64,000 bases of DNA from Punica granatum. Taxonomy: Eukaryota; Streptophyta; Magnoliopsida; Myrtales; Lythraceae. The stretch is taken from positions 7,646,982 to 7,710,981 of the forward strand of contig NC_045134.1 of assembly GCF_007655135.1 (NCBI RefSeq), read 5' to 3'. This document shows positions 22,860 to 34,784 of the stretch, one piece after another (positions within the stretch are counted from its first letter, which is position 1; each line of letters begins with the position of its first letter). Position numbers and translations under genes: made by a program. The notes beneath the pieces are model-generated. The model was given only the letters and a program-made list of their open reading frames with translations, was not told the DNA's origin and ran no database searches.

Positions 22860-23062
22860 CATAATGTTATTTGGAAGTTAAATTTTGTTGTGATCTATCG
22901 TCTTATCATTAACAGGGACCCATGTGCCCGGCACTTAGCTACGTTATCGACCCCATTCGAGAGCTAGTGGAAGAGGAGTGGAACATCAAAGTCGTTTATG
23001 TGTATCGTGAGGGTAATTGGTGTGCAAATTGGCTGGCCATATTGCTTTTCATCTACCCTTAA
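22860..23062 (+). pseudogene. RNase H-like fragment of a LINE polyprotein C-terminus
   Basis: On the plus strand a short frame ending at TAA 23060-23062 contains VVYVYREGNWCANWLA. Plant LINE RNase H domains end with a motif like YREGNxxADxLA, and the spacing to the preceding PIRELVEEEWNIK segment is right. Asp of the motif is replaced by Asn here, and the upstream part is frame-shifted (TAA near 22910), so it is not functional. It lies on the opposite strand to the DUF4283 remnant, so the two come from different insertions or an inverted one. Confidence 0.65.
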
Positions 23063-23211
23063 GATCTCACTTTGTCCCTGTCCCACCTACTGGTCTCGCA
23101 GCATTAATTATCGACCAATATAGTTCGGAATTTTATACCCTGATTTTGTTCACACCCCCCCAATAGGCCATGTTTTATCTCTGGCAAAAACATACATATA
23201 TAAAATTCTAA

Positions 23212-23567
23212 GGGCCTGTTTGGATTGAGGTATTGGGAGGGGTGGGGAAGGGAGGGAGACCAAATCCCATGTTTGGGTATTGGTTTTTAAGGGAGGAGGA
23301 GGGATATGGAGGGGTTGTGAATCCCACCAAACTCCTTATTTTTCAATTCCACCAAAATAGTGGACTTAGAAAGAATTGGCAAAAAAACAACTATAATCAT
23401 TCCTAATCCTTTCTAATATTTAACTTAATCAAACAAGATGACGGATTTGGAGGGATAATTTATCCTTCCTCAGCACTTACTTGTGCAAACCAAACAAGGA
23501 ATTTTATATCCCTCCCCATCCCTCCCCACCCCTCCGCTGCCAATCCCACCCTATCCCAAACAAGCTG
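23212..23567. mobile_element. Tourist-like (PIF/Harbinger) MITE, 356 bp
   Basis: The ends GGGCCTGTTTGGATTG and, inverted, CAGCTTGTTTGGGATA form terminal inverted repeats, continued by matching G-rich/C-rich subterminal stretches (GGAGGGGTGGGGAAGGGAGG near 23237 against CCCTCCCCATCCCTCCCCAC near 23510). A TAA trinucleotide flanks both ends (23209-23211 and 23568-23570), the target preference of Tourist elements. No coding capacity. Confidence 0.8.
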
Positions 23568-25409
23568 TAAAGGATTTGATTAGAAGTACTAAGCACAAGC
23601 TTCTAAAGTAATGAAACTTAAATATATATTTTAATCAAGACATTTGGTACTTTAGATGGCAAATTTCCAATATACAGTGAGTTCGTTTAATCGTTTTGTA
23701 TCTATCAAAATCTTAAAAATACTAATTTTAATAAAAAAATACATAAATTTTCAAATATATGATACTTTTATATAGATGCTTTGTATTTTGGAAATATGTC
23801 TGAATACTAATTATCTACTTAAAAGTACTAAAATCAGTATATTTCAGTGTGTTATTGTATTTGAGTTATTGTAATATATATATATATATATATATATATG
23901 AGAAAAGGAACTATGAATTTAATTTTCATGCCGCCACATAATAAAAAAACAAAGAAATGGAGCTCTATCTTGTTTTGCCACGTTATCACTTCTATATTAA
24001 GAAAATTTGTTATCATTAATTATATAATAGAAAATATATACTATTTAGATATAACCCAACAAAATATATACAAGAGAACAAAATATATAGTAGATTATAT
24101 AAATTTAATGAAATTCAGGGAATTTTTTATAATGTACAATTTTTGTATATACCCCACATAAACTCAACAAAGAGAGGCTAATATAGTATGCTATATATTA
24201 TATTGATTCGCAATATATCAATATATATATATATATATATATATGGATCGCATATTCAACATAAGAAATATATGCTTCTATATTAGTCAATAAGTGTAAT
24301 TGTATTTCTAAAAATATATGATAAGGTATAAAACTATATTAATTGGGAATTATATGCATATTAACTATAAAATCCATATTTCATGCGGCACCAAATTCAC
24401 CGGGAAAAATCCCTACTCCATGCAAATATTCTAGCCTTTTCTCCAAGCTCTATGCAAAGGTTTTCTCTGCCTTCCAAGTTTTATTGGCTATTTATTATAT
24501 ACAATCTTATTAATTTTATTTTGATGAATATTAGCATAATTACATTAAAGAGTACTTAAGTACGTTGAAATTTTGTTTTATAGATAATGCATGTTGTTCG
24601 ATTGAAAATATATATAGATAGCTTTATACTGTTTGATGAACAAATCAACGAAGATTGATGGAAGTTAGCATTAGCTAATCATAAAAAGAATGCCATGTCC
24701 ATCGCGATATACATCGAGTTTTATCTTTTCAATTTTTATTTTTATTATTAAGAATATTTCTCTCAAAATTAACTATTTTTTGGTTAGTTTATACTGTTTA
24801 TGATTTCATTTAATTGTAATTGTAGGATTTAGATTTAAATACAGTGATTTATCTGGAAAATTCTTGGAACAAAGAAATTTGTAACACAACTTAAGCCTTT
24901 TCCATTACTCTCCAATGTATATTTTGTGTTTTCGAATGATTTTAGTGGTCAATAATTCTTTTCCTTTAAAGTTTCCGTTCTAAAATGATGTACAATATGA
25001 ACTTTGTGTTAACCTAATCTTACATGATTAATTTTAATAACATTTTTCATATTTACCGTATATTTTCTCTTTTTATCTCACATTAGGTATTATTTATTAG
25101 ATGGATCTTTGAATTATTATATTGCTAGATATATTTTATTTTCACCACTGGTTAGTTAGACATAGAAATTATATGGTAATTCATCTATAAGGAAGGTATA
25201 CTTTCTAATTGTTTTTCTCTCTTAATATAATTTTCTTAAATGGTATGTATGCCTATCGAGAAAATATATTTTCATGTATATATGACCTAAATATTTTATA
25301 TGCGTATGTCAATGAGTATTTAGGAAATATACTTTGTATCTCAAATTCTATATATATATATATATATAAAAGAATTAAACTTAATAATCATAGATTTTTT
25401 ATATATTGG
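23568..25409. other. AT-rich intergenic DNA with TA microsatellites
   Basis: TA repeats occur near 23875-23898, 24222-24244 and 25348-25370. Open frames such as 23898-24161 and 25209-25424 are AT-driven and show no domain. A locally less AT-rich segment at 24380-24480 has no recognisable content. Confidence 0.5.
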
Positions 25410-26120
25410 GTCGACTTTTCATGAAACTTTTAGATAATTATGATATAAGTTTAAATTGAAAGGAATAATATGGAATTAGTTTTTACGTTTTAAAATTTTT
25501 TTTTTCCGATTTTTCAGCTTATATAAAACTCGATAAACTATTTATGGATTACAACCACTTCATTATTTAAGGATTTCTCTTTATGATCAAAGCTATAAAA
25601 ATAATATGTAGTCAAATGATTTTATCTTTGTATAAACAAACTTCATATATATATATATATATATACATACTATGAATATTAAGAAAATCAATTGTTCGTT
25701 TTCGGTAGGAAGAAAGTATTTTTCTATAGATACTATAATATTTCCTTATAATTTTTATTTTGATTATTTTCCTTATGATTTTTATGAATATATATATGGG
25801 GCTAATAGTTATGTAAAGAAAAGTGAACTTTCCCTCATCAACAAATTCCTAATTTTCTTTCTCTAATAAAATATGAGTCTATCTAAAATAAAATTTTGAG
25901 GTGTTGTTTTTCCACTCGATTGTCTATAATTATAAGTATATTCTCTATCTTCTCTTTTTCATTATTTTTCAATTTTGCATTAGAATTTTACTTTTATTAA
26001 AGATCAATGATGCTCCAATAATCTTATTTAATTTTTACTTAGAACAATTTTCAAATCAATAATTTTTTTAAAAAAACTTCTTATTTTAAATATCAGTTTC
26101 TATTAAAAAAATATTAATCA

Positions 26121-26151
26121 TTCCCGCGCAACGTGCGGATTCCCATATAGT
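26121..26151 (+). mobile_element. Helitron-like 3' terminus (unit 1)
   Basis: The stem-loop CCGCGC-AAC-GTGCGG (26124-26138) followed by a short tail is the typical plant Helitron 3' end. The terminal tetranucleotide reads ATAG here and CTTG in the unit 2 copy at about 34811, so the ancestor was probably CTAG followed by T. The 5' end was not identified. The AT-rich DNA to the left is probably its body. Confidence 0.6.
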
Positions 26152-26154
26152 TTT

Positions 26155-26995
26155 CATTTATTTAGTACTCTAGCCTAGTCATTTAGTACATTGAATGTAC
26201 ATCTGATAGTAGCATGACAGGATATCATGTGACATCGTTTAGTATTTTGGTTTATCGTTTAGTACATTTTACCAAATTTTCAATAATTTAGTTCAAGTGC
26301 CTAGTACCGAATTAAAATACAAAACACTTGAACTAAAATACGATATCTTTGAAAGAAGGTACCAAACACTTGAACTTAAAATATTATGTAAGAAGCACCA
26401 ATATTTGAAAAGAAGCACTAAACACTTGGACCAAAATATTAAATATTTGAAAAAAAGTACTTAGCACTTGTATTAAAATACTAAATATTTGAAGAAAATA
26501 CTAAATACTTGGACTAAAATACTAAACATTTAAAAAATACTAAGTATTTGAATTAAAATACTAAATATTTTTTAAAAAGTATTAAATACTTGGCCTAAAA
26601 TACTAAACATATGATAAAAATACTAAACACTCGAACAAAAATACTAAACGGTGTCACGTGCGCCATGTTATGCTAGAATTTCCCAGCCTAATACTAATAT
26701 TTAAAACCAATTAAAAAAATATTGATCTTCGAAATTGAAAATACTAGAGCCAATTTAAGGTCATTATATCGTTCGTGCTTAATGTACTAATATTTTTTTA
26801 AATATTTTAGTTTAGGCAGTTAGTATTGCAAAAGTACATATACAGTCAACCTAATTTTAGTACTTCATTGTAAAACTACATCCAAATTCGTTTAGGTCGT
26901 AAATTTCAAATATTTAGTATTTTGTAAAAACAAACAAATACCAGCCTTCATAACTAATTTTAATACTTCATTCATACTTGAAGTACTAAAGTTGA
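26155..26995. repeat. Degenerate AGTACTAAA-type repeat array (unit 1)
   Basis: Dozens of variants of CTAAACACTTGAACTAAAATA and its inverse (TTTAGTACTTTAGTTCAAG) fill this stretch, with spacing of roughly 35-45 bases, first in one orientation and then in the other. Unit 2 has the same array at 34812-35632. No coding content. Confidence 0.7.
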
Positions 26996-27367
26996 TCTAG
27001 TTTATTTGGTTTTTTTTTTTGTTTTTGGATTAACTGAACAAAGAGTGCTTAATTCAGGGGGAAAAAGAAAAAAGAAAAAACAGTCCAGTGGCTTTTTATG
27101 CTGGCAAATGAACTATCCAAAATCGCAGGCTGCATGGAGAGTTTACCCAGCAAGCATTGTTGCCATTGATCTTTCACCGGAGACAAAGGAAATCTCGTAG
27201 AGCGATTTTCTCTGTAAATCTAATCCTAATCAGGACAATATTTGTCTCTCTAACAGTTCTCATCAATCTCTACCTCTGTTTATTACAGATAATCAAGCAC
27301 TACAACAACATTGAGTAATGGCAGAACATTTTTCCAGAGAAGAAATGAACAAATAAAAGACGTCGAT

Positions 27368-27571
27368 CTAAACAATTCTCGAGGCCAAATGTCGCGGCGT
27401 GAAGGTTGATGGAGCAGAGAATGCCTTTGTATCGCATCTCGGACTCATGCACTCTCTCTCTCCCGATTGGGGGCCTGTAGCGACTACCGGAGCGGGAGAA
27501 GCTGCCATGGTAGAAATCAGAGAAAGAGAGAGGCAGAGGACGAAGAAGCAGTTGAGTCTCCAGACGCTCAA
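27368..27571 (-). other. Leader and first-exon-like fragment, possibly captured (unit 1)
   Basis: On the minus strand a CT-rich tract precedes ACCATGGCAGCTTCTCCCG, a good plant start context, and the frame reads MAASPAPVVATGPQSG before ending at 27368. Upstream in-frame residues are hydrophobic (FFVLCLSLSLIST), resembling a signal peptide if translation began further upstream. The unit 2 copy (35962-36110) keeps the MAASPAP start but lacks about 66 bases after it. It lies in the Helitron-like part of the unit, so capture of a host gene's first exon is plausible. The donor is unknown and no later exon is seen. Confidence 0.35.
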
Positions 27572-28100
27572 TAGGGGGGTCGCAGGGTGTTGCCGGCAGC
27601 CACTATGCCCCCCCCCCCGGACCGGAGGTTCGCAGATAAGCAGCGGTGGCCGCCCCCACTCCTCTTCTTCCTCCTGTGAGAAAACCTTTACTTATGAAAA
27701 GAAGATTCCAAAAGAGAACCGGGCTGAGTGCGGTGTGTGTCGTGGAATCATCAATCATCAATTGTAATATATAACAGCTAAAGGGGGAGATGTGGAAACT
27801 CCATATACTAACCCTCAGCTCGTGGTTGAGTGCGATGCGTGACGTGAGAGCTCCACCTATTAACCCTCAGCTCATGATAAATGCCTTTTCGATTATTCAG
27901 ATAATTAGTTTCTTCTAAAAGAAATTCATGTATTTAATTTTTTTTTGAATACTTCAATCTTGATACAATTATAACAATTAATAATATATTCAAAATCATG
28001 AAGAAATATTAAACAATTTTTATAAAATTAGGTTTTTCTGATTTTTCAATATAACATGATGTCGAGAAATTAATAATTTCTCTCTCTCTCTCTATGTAAT

Positions 28101-28124
28101 TGTCCGTGCAACGCGCGACACTAG
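28101..28124 (+). mobile_element. Second Helitron-like 3' terminus (unit 1)
   Basis: CGTGC-AAC-GCGCG forms a five-pair stem (one G-T pair), followed by ACACTAG ending at 28124, a canonical Helitron CTRR end. The unit 2 copy near 38846-38870 is more decayed (CGCATAACGCGCAG, then GTACTG). Confidence 0.6.
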
Positions 28125-28130
28125 ATCATC

Positions 28131-28430
28131 AAATGTGGTAGTCTAGTGGTTCTAAGCTTACTCTCATATGGTTTTGTAACCCCAAGGCCCCGAGTTCGAA
28201 TTCTCTCTACGCATATGTGCCAAAACATTTGCTAGAAATGTGCTCTTCGCTTTGGGTTTTTGGGGACACCTACTTCTGTCAATGAATTTCTTAGCTGAGC
28301 AAAACATAAATACCGGACTAAACTGGAGATCACTCTCCTAAATATTTCTTGCACTGAGATACTTGCAGGTAGTGGTTCTGTGATTCTATATGTTTCGGGT
28401 CTTAGCCAAATACTGGTCAAGTGACTCGAG
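28131..28430 (+). repeat. tRNA-derived SINE-like sequence (unit 1)
   Basis: A tRNA-like head has a box A-like TGGTAGTCTAGTGG near 28136 and a box B-like GAGTTCGAATTC at 28192-28203, followed by an unrelated body. The same sequence is at 38881-39170 in unit 2 with a more decayed box B (GACTTTGAATTC). No clear poly-A tail or target duplication was identified. Confidence 0.45.
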
Positions 28431-29345
28431 CTGATGGGCAGATTCTACTAACGGAAATATTATATTGTTTCCCACGTAGGGAACGATGGATTAGCGATGG
28501 ATGTGGTCGAGGAGGGCAAACACGAATAACTGAAGCCTCTTCATCAAGCTGGAGAAAATTCAAGGTCTGTCAATCGAAACGTTTGGACAAACCATCTTGA
28601 TTTGATGGTGGACAGGCGGCAGCAAACAGAGATTTCATCCTTCAAGAAATTCATGCGCTTGAGCATCAACCATCTCCAGGAATTGACATGCAGCCTTCAA
28701 GAAGATAAATACTTTCATATCGCTACAACCATTACATGGATTTCAAGATGTCCCTCTTATCATATCGCTCTGAAATGTTATTAGTTTTATTCCCTCTTTT
28801 TCGCTCAATGTAAACTTGCCCACAATTAATTTACCATCATCGTTGTCTCCTCCAAGCAGGAATTCCTGTTCTCGTGCTTCATCAACATACATCTCCAAGA
28901 ATCGATGCCAAATATATATTTTTGAGCTTCATATAGCAACAGTTAGACCTATTTCGAGGCTTCTCTCTTCACTTACAACTCAGTAATGTTATAATTCTAC
29001 TACTATTTCTTCGTCCGTCTATGCATGTATGCTCAATTACAAATCACCTACAAATATTATGACAGGTTATATATTGTAGAAAATTCAATAGAAACACAGA
29101 CAATCAACATAGTCCTATATTATACTTAAAGCATTTATGGTAAATACGTTTACTTTTCAATCGCGTACCTTTTGACGGTTTTATAACCCAGTAAGTGTAA
29201 GGACTGACAAGTAATATAATAGTGAGTAGAGTATCGTTCCCACGAAGACTTGACCTAATATAATAGCTAGCGGAAGGGGAAAATCATTCGATTCATTTGA
29301 CGGAGGATTCAAATTGTCATTGATGAAATTAATTTCGAAGCAAAC

Positions 29346-31029
29346 CTAAGAGATAACAGAAAATACTGTCTGTACAACAGTGAGCACGAGAAGGATCACA
29401 GCTGCGATTACGGAAATGCCCGCCCACGGAGTGTTGAAATAGTCTTGCCTCAGCGCCGCTTTCCACTTGTGCCATGGCACTTTGTAGTATGTCAGCAGCT
29501 GTTCGCAGAGATCAGCGTAATGAGATTCACCTGTCATAGGAAGAACCTATGCCAGGCTGTTAAAAATTTTTGCTGCCTGCAGACTGTCACCGAGGGTATT
29601 CTCAATAATCCCGCACTCGACCAGCAGGTCTATGTCCCCGGGGGTGTTGATGAGCTGATCCATGAAACAGAAATAAGCTGTAAACCAAGAGTCATCACAG
29701 TAATGGCACTGCTCAAAAGCCAGCAGGTTTCTGTAGATAGTTTCGGTGTAGTCACCCATGAACATGTGGGGGATCGATAGCACCCCGTCTTTGAACTCAA
29801 TATCGAGGAGATTGGTACTCGAGCTTTCTGCAAATTTTACTCCAGCTTGATGCAGTGGAGTGGCAGTGGGGATGCGTGATGGAATTTGTAGTTCCTTCTT
29901 TACTGATGAATCCTTCTTGGATGATAGGTGACAAACCCAGAGGCAGTCCAGAAAATGATCTATCTTGCGGTTTTTAACCTTTATTGGATCATATCCTTTA
30001 AACCCCGATATCCCCTCTTAAGTTGACGAACTGGCACACGAATTCCATGAAAAAAGAATCTCCTCTTCCTTTTCCTTCTCCTCCTCCTCCTTCTTTCGTT
30101 TCTTCCTCGTCTTCTTGTCCCTTTTCCCCTTCATCTGCTTCTTTCTTTGATGAAGAGTTGATTCTGATTTCGATTTTAGCAAAAAGATCTTCGATAATGA
30201 ACAACGGGAGCTGGTTTTCGAGTAAGAACATATCATTGATAATGTTTGATATATAGTAGGGCCTATTAAAGATCCTGCAACATTCTGGCATCTTTCCTTC
30301 TGCGATGATCACCAAGAGCAGGACTATAAATGCTGCATCGACCATTACAATCTCCACGAGCTCATCGCTCTTGAGCTGGATAGTGTCCTCGTAGTAACTC
30401 CGCAGTTTCTCTTCTCTTTCCTTGACGAACACAACATACTCCTCCAAACTGAGCTGCGTTTACAGATCTGAGTATTTAGGCTCAAGAGACAAATATAGAC
30501 ACAAACTAGTCACATAATCCTGTTTACGTATGCACATCTAGATGTGTGCATGGATCCTAATCCTGTTCAAACACTGATGAATGAATAGCTAGGACTTAAA
30601 GCCTAAATTTGTAGAAATGCATACGTATAGTCTTAAACGTGATTATGCAAAAATACCTGCGCCCTTTGAAGGAAACCTGCAAAGAACCTCTGCTTGTATT
30701 CTTCCATGGCTTCTAGGTCCTTCCTTCCGTGGTGCATCGGGCCTATGGAGACAAAACTCGGAGCGTAGGCAGATGGGTTCTTGACAATGAGGGACTTTAT
30801 AGATGGAGTAGTGACTAGAGAGAGGAGACAACGGGTCAAGTTTCTTTCTCAATGAGGTAAGCAAAGGAATGTGTGGGTTTTCTATATCATGATCATGACC
30901 ATCAGCAGCAGCAGCAGAATCATTTATAAACAGCCGCTGCTCTTCCACATTTTCTTATGTTTCTGATGATTCCTTTGCATCCTTGCGTCCTTCCTTATGA
31001 TTATCACTGTAAAAACACAAAGCCCGCAT
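29346..31029 (-). pseudogene. DUF247 pseudogene (unit 1 copy)
   Basis: This is collinear with the intact gene at 47476-49168: exon 1 31029-30657, intron, exon 2 30453-29346. Disabling changes on the minus strand: a TAA in exon 1 near 30955 where the intact copy reads GAA; an 11-bp deletion after SIYKVP near 30795 that shifts the frame; an extra base after RGDIG near 30005 giving an immediate stop; and a TAG replacing CAG after FNSLA near 29550. Splice sites and most family motifs survive (ECCRIFNRPYY, LLENQLPLFIIEDLF, FEQCHYCDDSWF, KVPWHKWKAALRQDYF). It cannot encode a full protein. Confidence 0.92.
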
Positions 31030-32386
31030 GTTGCTGTTGATATTAAAAATTACCGTAAATGTAATTATCGATATATATAATTATATATCGGAAATCAATT
31101 ACGTTATCAATTATATATAATTATATCGTAGTATTAATTACGTGATCATGTGCATTTTGATGGGATTCCATGAGAATTGAAAATGTTATCCAATTATTAT
31201 GCTCCCTATTCAACTGAACAAAACCAAAGCTAATGCAGTGAAAGATTTACGTTATTCTATTGTCAAGCTAGCTGTCCGACTCCGAATTGCTTAAAGATAA
31301 CTATCCCACACCCCCTTCATAAACTCCGAATTGAACGCTCCTTTGCTCTCTTAACTAATTGGCGCGGATGATACCATAGAAAAATCCTATACAAAAGTTA
31401 CCCAAAATAAAATCCTATACAAAATTAAGATTACATGAAAAACTCACGCATTACACTAGCAATATTTTTAAATACTCATATCAAATAATCTCATAAAAAT
31501 TACATTAATTATTAAGAAAAGTAATAAAAAATAAATAAGGCTTTACGGTTTACGGTTTTACTGTTTAGCTTTTGGGGTTAGAATTTGAAACTTTTAAGCT
31601 TAGGAATTTATGGTTTTAATTTTCAGGGTTAAGGTTTATGAATTGGTGCTTTAGGGGGGGTTAGAATTTCGGAGTTTAGGTAGGATTTTTCAGGGTTAAT
31701 TTTTTTTTCCAATATATCTATTAAATTTAGTGATTAAGAAAGACTATTTTTTTGGCAGAAAGGAGAATTAATTAGAAACGAGAATTAATTAATTATCGCC
31801 AAATTTGTAGTAAGAGTATTTTAGGCATTGAAAGATTCGGGTGCAATTATTAATTGATCAAAGCTGAATAAACTTTGATATTGTTTACATTTGCATTACT
31901 GTTTGAACTATTGATACTGTTGGTCAAACTAATTTACAATGTTGAAAATAAAATTGACTCACTTTTTGTATAGATCTCAGGTTAATGTTATATACTATTT
32001 TTTTCATTTATTACTCTGACCTCGGAACAAATGACTGAAGCTGACTCAAATACTTGTTTCTTCTCTTGGGGCATGAATTGGTAGAGAGAACGATATGTTT
32101 AGGACAGCAGAGTAAAGAGGCATGGAAAGACAAACCTCTGAATTAAGAGTGCGATGGGAACCAAACTTTTAGAGGTTAAAATATAGCATAGGAAGGCGAT
32201 ACCATTCGAGTTACAATGTCTTCTTTTCGATCTTTGATTGTCATCTCTCTAGATTTACACATGTTGATGTACTAATACATATTGTTAGGTTATAAACAAA
32301 GGGCACAAGTTAAAGATCAAAATCAACTGTCAAATGAAGAAGTGATTGGAGTTATAATATTCTTATGTATCCTAATTTGTATTATG
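31030..32386. other. Unit 1 intergenic DNA, paralogous to 50870-52165
   Basis: AT-rich DNA without recognisable genes. It matches unit 2 closely, for example GTATTAATTACGTGATCATG at 31131 and GTATTAATTACGTTATCAAG at 50874. A short plus-strand frame (MTEADSNTCFCSWGMNW) found in unit 2 near 51800 is also present here near 32030, but there is no evidence that it is a gene. Confidence 0.55.
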
Positions 32387-33360
32387 TTAAAATTTTCCCT
32401 TGGGATTATATAGACTCGAGCCAATCTGCAACCCAAAAGTTTAAGCTAGACTTGAACCAATCTGCAACCCAAAAGTTTAAGCTAATAGGTTGCTGGACCC
32501 AAGCCTCATATGAGATTGTAGTTTCTTTATCAATTTTTCCATGTGAGATAACATATCTCAACATCCGCTCTCATGTGGCAACGTGTGGTCCAACACGTGC
32601 CACGTGTTCTTAAACACCCTCCCTTAATAACTGACCACGAGCCGGACATCCTCATTCGTGCTCGTGTAAGGGGGGACAAATATCAAACTAGCATCGAGCT
32701 TCACAATCGGGCATAACTAGAGGTGCATCTTTAGCTATCTCGGAACTGGATCAGGCCACTCTTAGGCCCAATTGACATGAAGCGCACTCTTGACTGGTCT
32801 CGAAATTGAATATGGCGTGGTGTGAGCCCACATAAGCGCGTGGAAGTATAATCCGCTCTGATACCACATCGGTAGTATAAAAGAAAATATAGTGGTTTAT
32901 ATGGGATTAAGTCTCACAATTTATCTGTTCGAGCTTTTGAGTTGAAAGTTGAGTCCAAACCCATGAAAGCCCAGTATAATTTAATATGGTATCAGAGACT
33001 AAGTTATACGTATGTGTGCCTACGTGCGTATGCGCACCCACACCACGCCAGGCCCAATATGTCGAGTGCAGCCAAAGTGCGCCTCGTGTTAGTTCCCCCT
33101 CGCCCGAGCACGGAAGAAGAGTCCGACTCAAGGTCAATTGTTGAGGGCGGGTGTTTAAGGGCACATGACAACGTGTAAGCAAAAATAGACCACATGTTGC
33201 ACGTGAGGGTGAGTGTTGAAGATATTAATCCCACATAGAAACGATAAATCAAAATCCATTGGTTTATATATGGCTTGGGTATCACCACTTATCAGATTGA
33301 GCTTTTAAGTGGAAATGAGACCGAATCCGTATAAATTCATTGGAAATTTAATATATTATG
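32387..33360. mobile_element. Composite TRIM-like insertion in unit 1
   Basis: This block is absent from unit 2, whose uninterrupted site lies at about 52160-52170. ATTATG borders both sides (32381-32386 and 33355-33360), consistent with target duplication. Inside are two primer-binding-site motifs in opposite orientation: GCTCTGATACCA near 32854 (minus) and TGGTATCAGAG near 32988 (plus). An LTR-like stretch ends in AATTTAATATA at 33355 and another ends TATAATTTAATA at about 32985. The internal part GCGCACCCACACCACGCC near 33032 resembles the TRIM at 6018-6223. A 40-bp tandem repeat (CCAATCTGCAACCCAAAAGT twice, 32420-32490) lies near the left end. Probably two related TRIMs, one nested in or fused to the other. 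Confidence 0.65.
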
Positions 33361-34784
33361 GTTCAACCCAATATACAAAAAGGAATGATTATTTTATCTC
33401 CAAGACAATAGTTAAATAATATACATGATAGTTCAACCTTGTATATAAAAGGGATTATTTTTCACATGCCATATTCGATCAAACAAATTATGTGATGGTT
33501 CATGTCAATACTTTAAAAAGAGGATCATTTCCTAGAAAACCTGTATGTTAGATCTATGTTATTTCTGGGTGGAACCCATATATAGTTAAAGTCGATTACA
33601 TTGTCAGAGAATATTGACCAAACCAATAGAAAACATTGCAATAATTATTAAAGTGAAACACTCTACAGCCAATTTAAATCTGTTTTCCACAACAGTTAGT
33701 TGTACAATTTGCTCGAACAAAATTTCTTGTGTGGAAACTAATTTGACGGCCCGTATTATTCTTCATTATTCTGCTTTAAATCTTGACAATAATATAAAAT
33801 GATATCATTGTTATGGTGGGCAATTATGACTATTTGTACACATAATAGTTATCCAAACAAAAAGTACCATTGAAAATTATTGAATTGGAAATCTTTTGAC
33901 GATAATTCATGGTGCATGCATAATTGCATACTATATGTTTAAGTTAGTTCACTATATTATAAACATTAAAAGGTAAAATTTTCACTTTAAAAATTGGTTC
34001 TACATATATAGAATTGTATTATGCTGAAAAGAACATGTTCAGTAAAAAAATAATATGCTGCATATATATTAATTCCGGTCTGGTTATAATACATATGTAT
34101 ATGGATCGACTTTTCATGAAACTTTTAGATTGTTATGGTACCAGAATTTAAATTGGAAGGAATAATATGGAATTAGTTCTTACGTTTTAAATACTTTTTT
34201 CCGAATTTTCAAGTTATATAATTCTTGATCAACTATTTATGGATAACAATCACTTCATTATCTCAGGATTTCTCCTTATGATCAAAAGCTGTAAAAATAA
34301 TATATAGTGAAATGATTTTATCTTTGTATAAACAAACTTCAGATATATATATATATATACTATAAATATTAAGAAAATCAATTGTTTGTTTTCTGTAGGA
34401 AGAAAGTATTTTTTTTGTAGATACTATAATATTTCCTTATGATTTTTATGAATATAATATATGGGGCTAATAGTTATGTTAAGGAAAGTGAACTTTCCCT
34501 CTCTCAACAAATTCTTAATTTTCTTTCTTTAATAAAATATGAGTCTATCTATAACAAATTTTGATGAGTTATTTTCCACTTGATCGTCTATAGCTATAAG
34601 TATATTCTCTATCTTTTCTTTCATTTTTTTTCAATTTTGCATTAGAAATTTACTTTTTTTAAAGATCAATGATGGTCCAACAATCTTATTTAATTTTTAA
34701 TTAGAACAATTATCAAATCAATAAAATTTCTAAAAAACTTATTATTTTACATATCAGCTTCTATTAAAAAATTATTAATCATTC

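Larger units (their letters stand above)
25410..34100. repeat. Segmental tandem duplication, unit 1
   Basis: Unit 1 begins with TCGACTTTTCATGAAAC at 25411 and ends with AATACATATGTATATGG near 34103. Unit 2 begins with the same start sequence at about 34106 and ends with the same end sequence at about 52881. Collinear matches: 25410-26995 with 34105-35632, 27000-27726 with 35640-36274, 27755-29030 with 38440-39830, 29090-29270 with 41680-41855, 29280-31060 with 47400-49215, 31120-32386 with 50870-52165, and 33361-34100 with 52166-52881. Divergence is clearly visible but the order is fully preserved. Confidence 0.9.

Noticed and set aside
28136..28203. Possible functional tRNA gene
   Set aside because: Box A and box B can be seen but the cloverleaf does not fold convincingly and the anticodon arm is missing; SINE head preferred.
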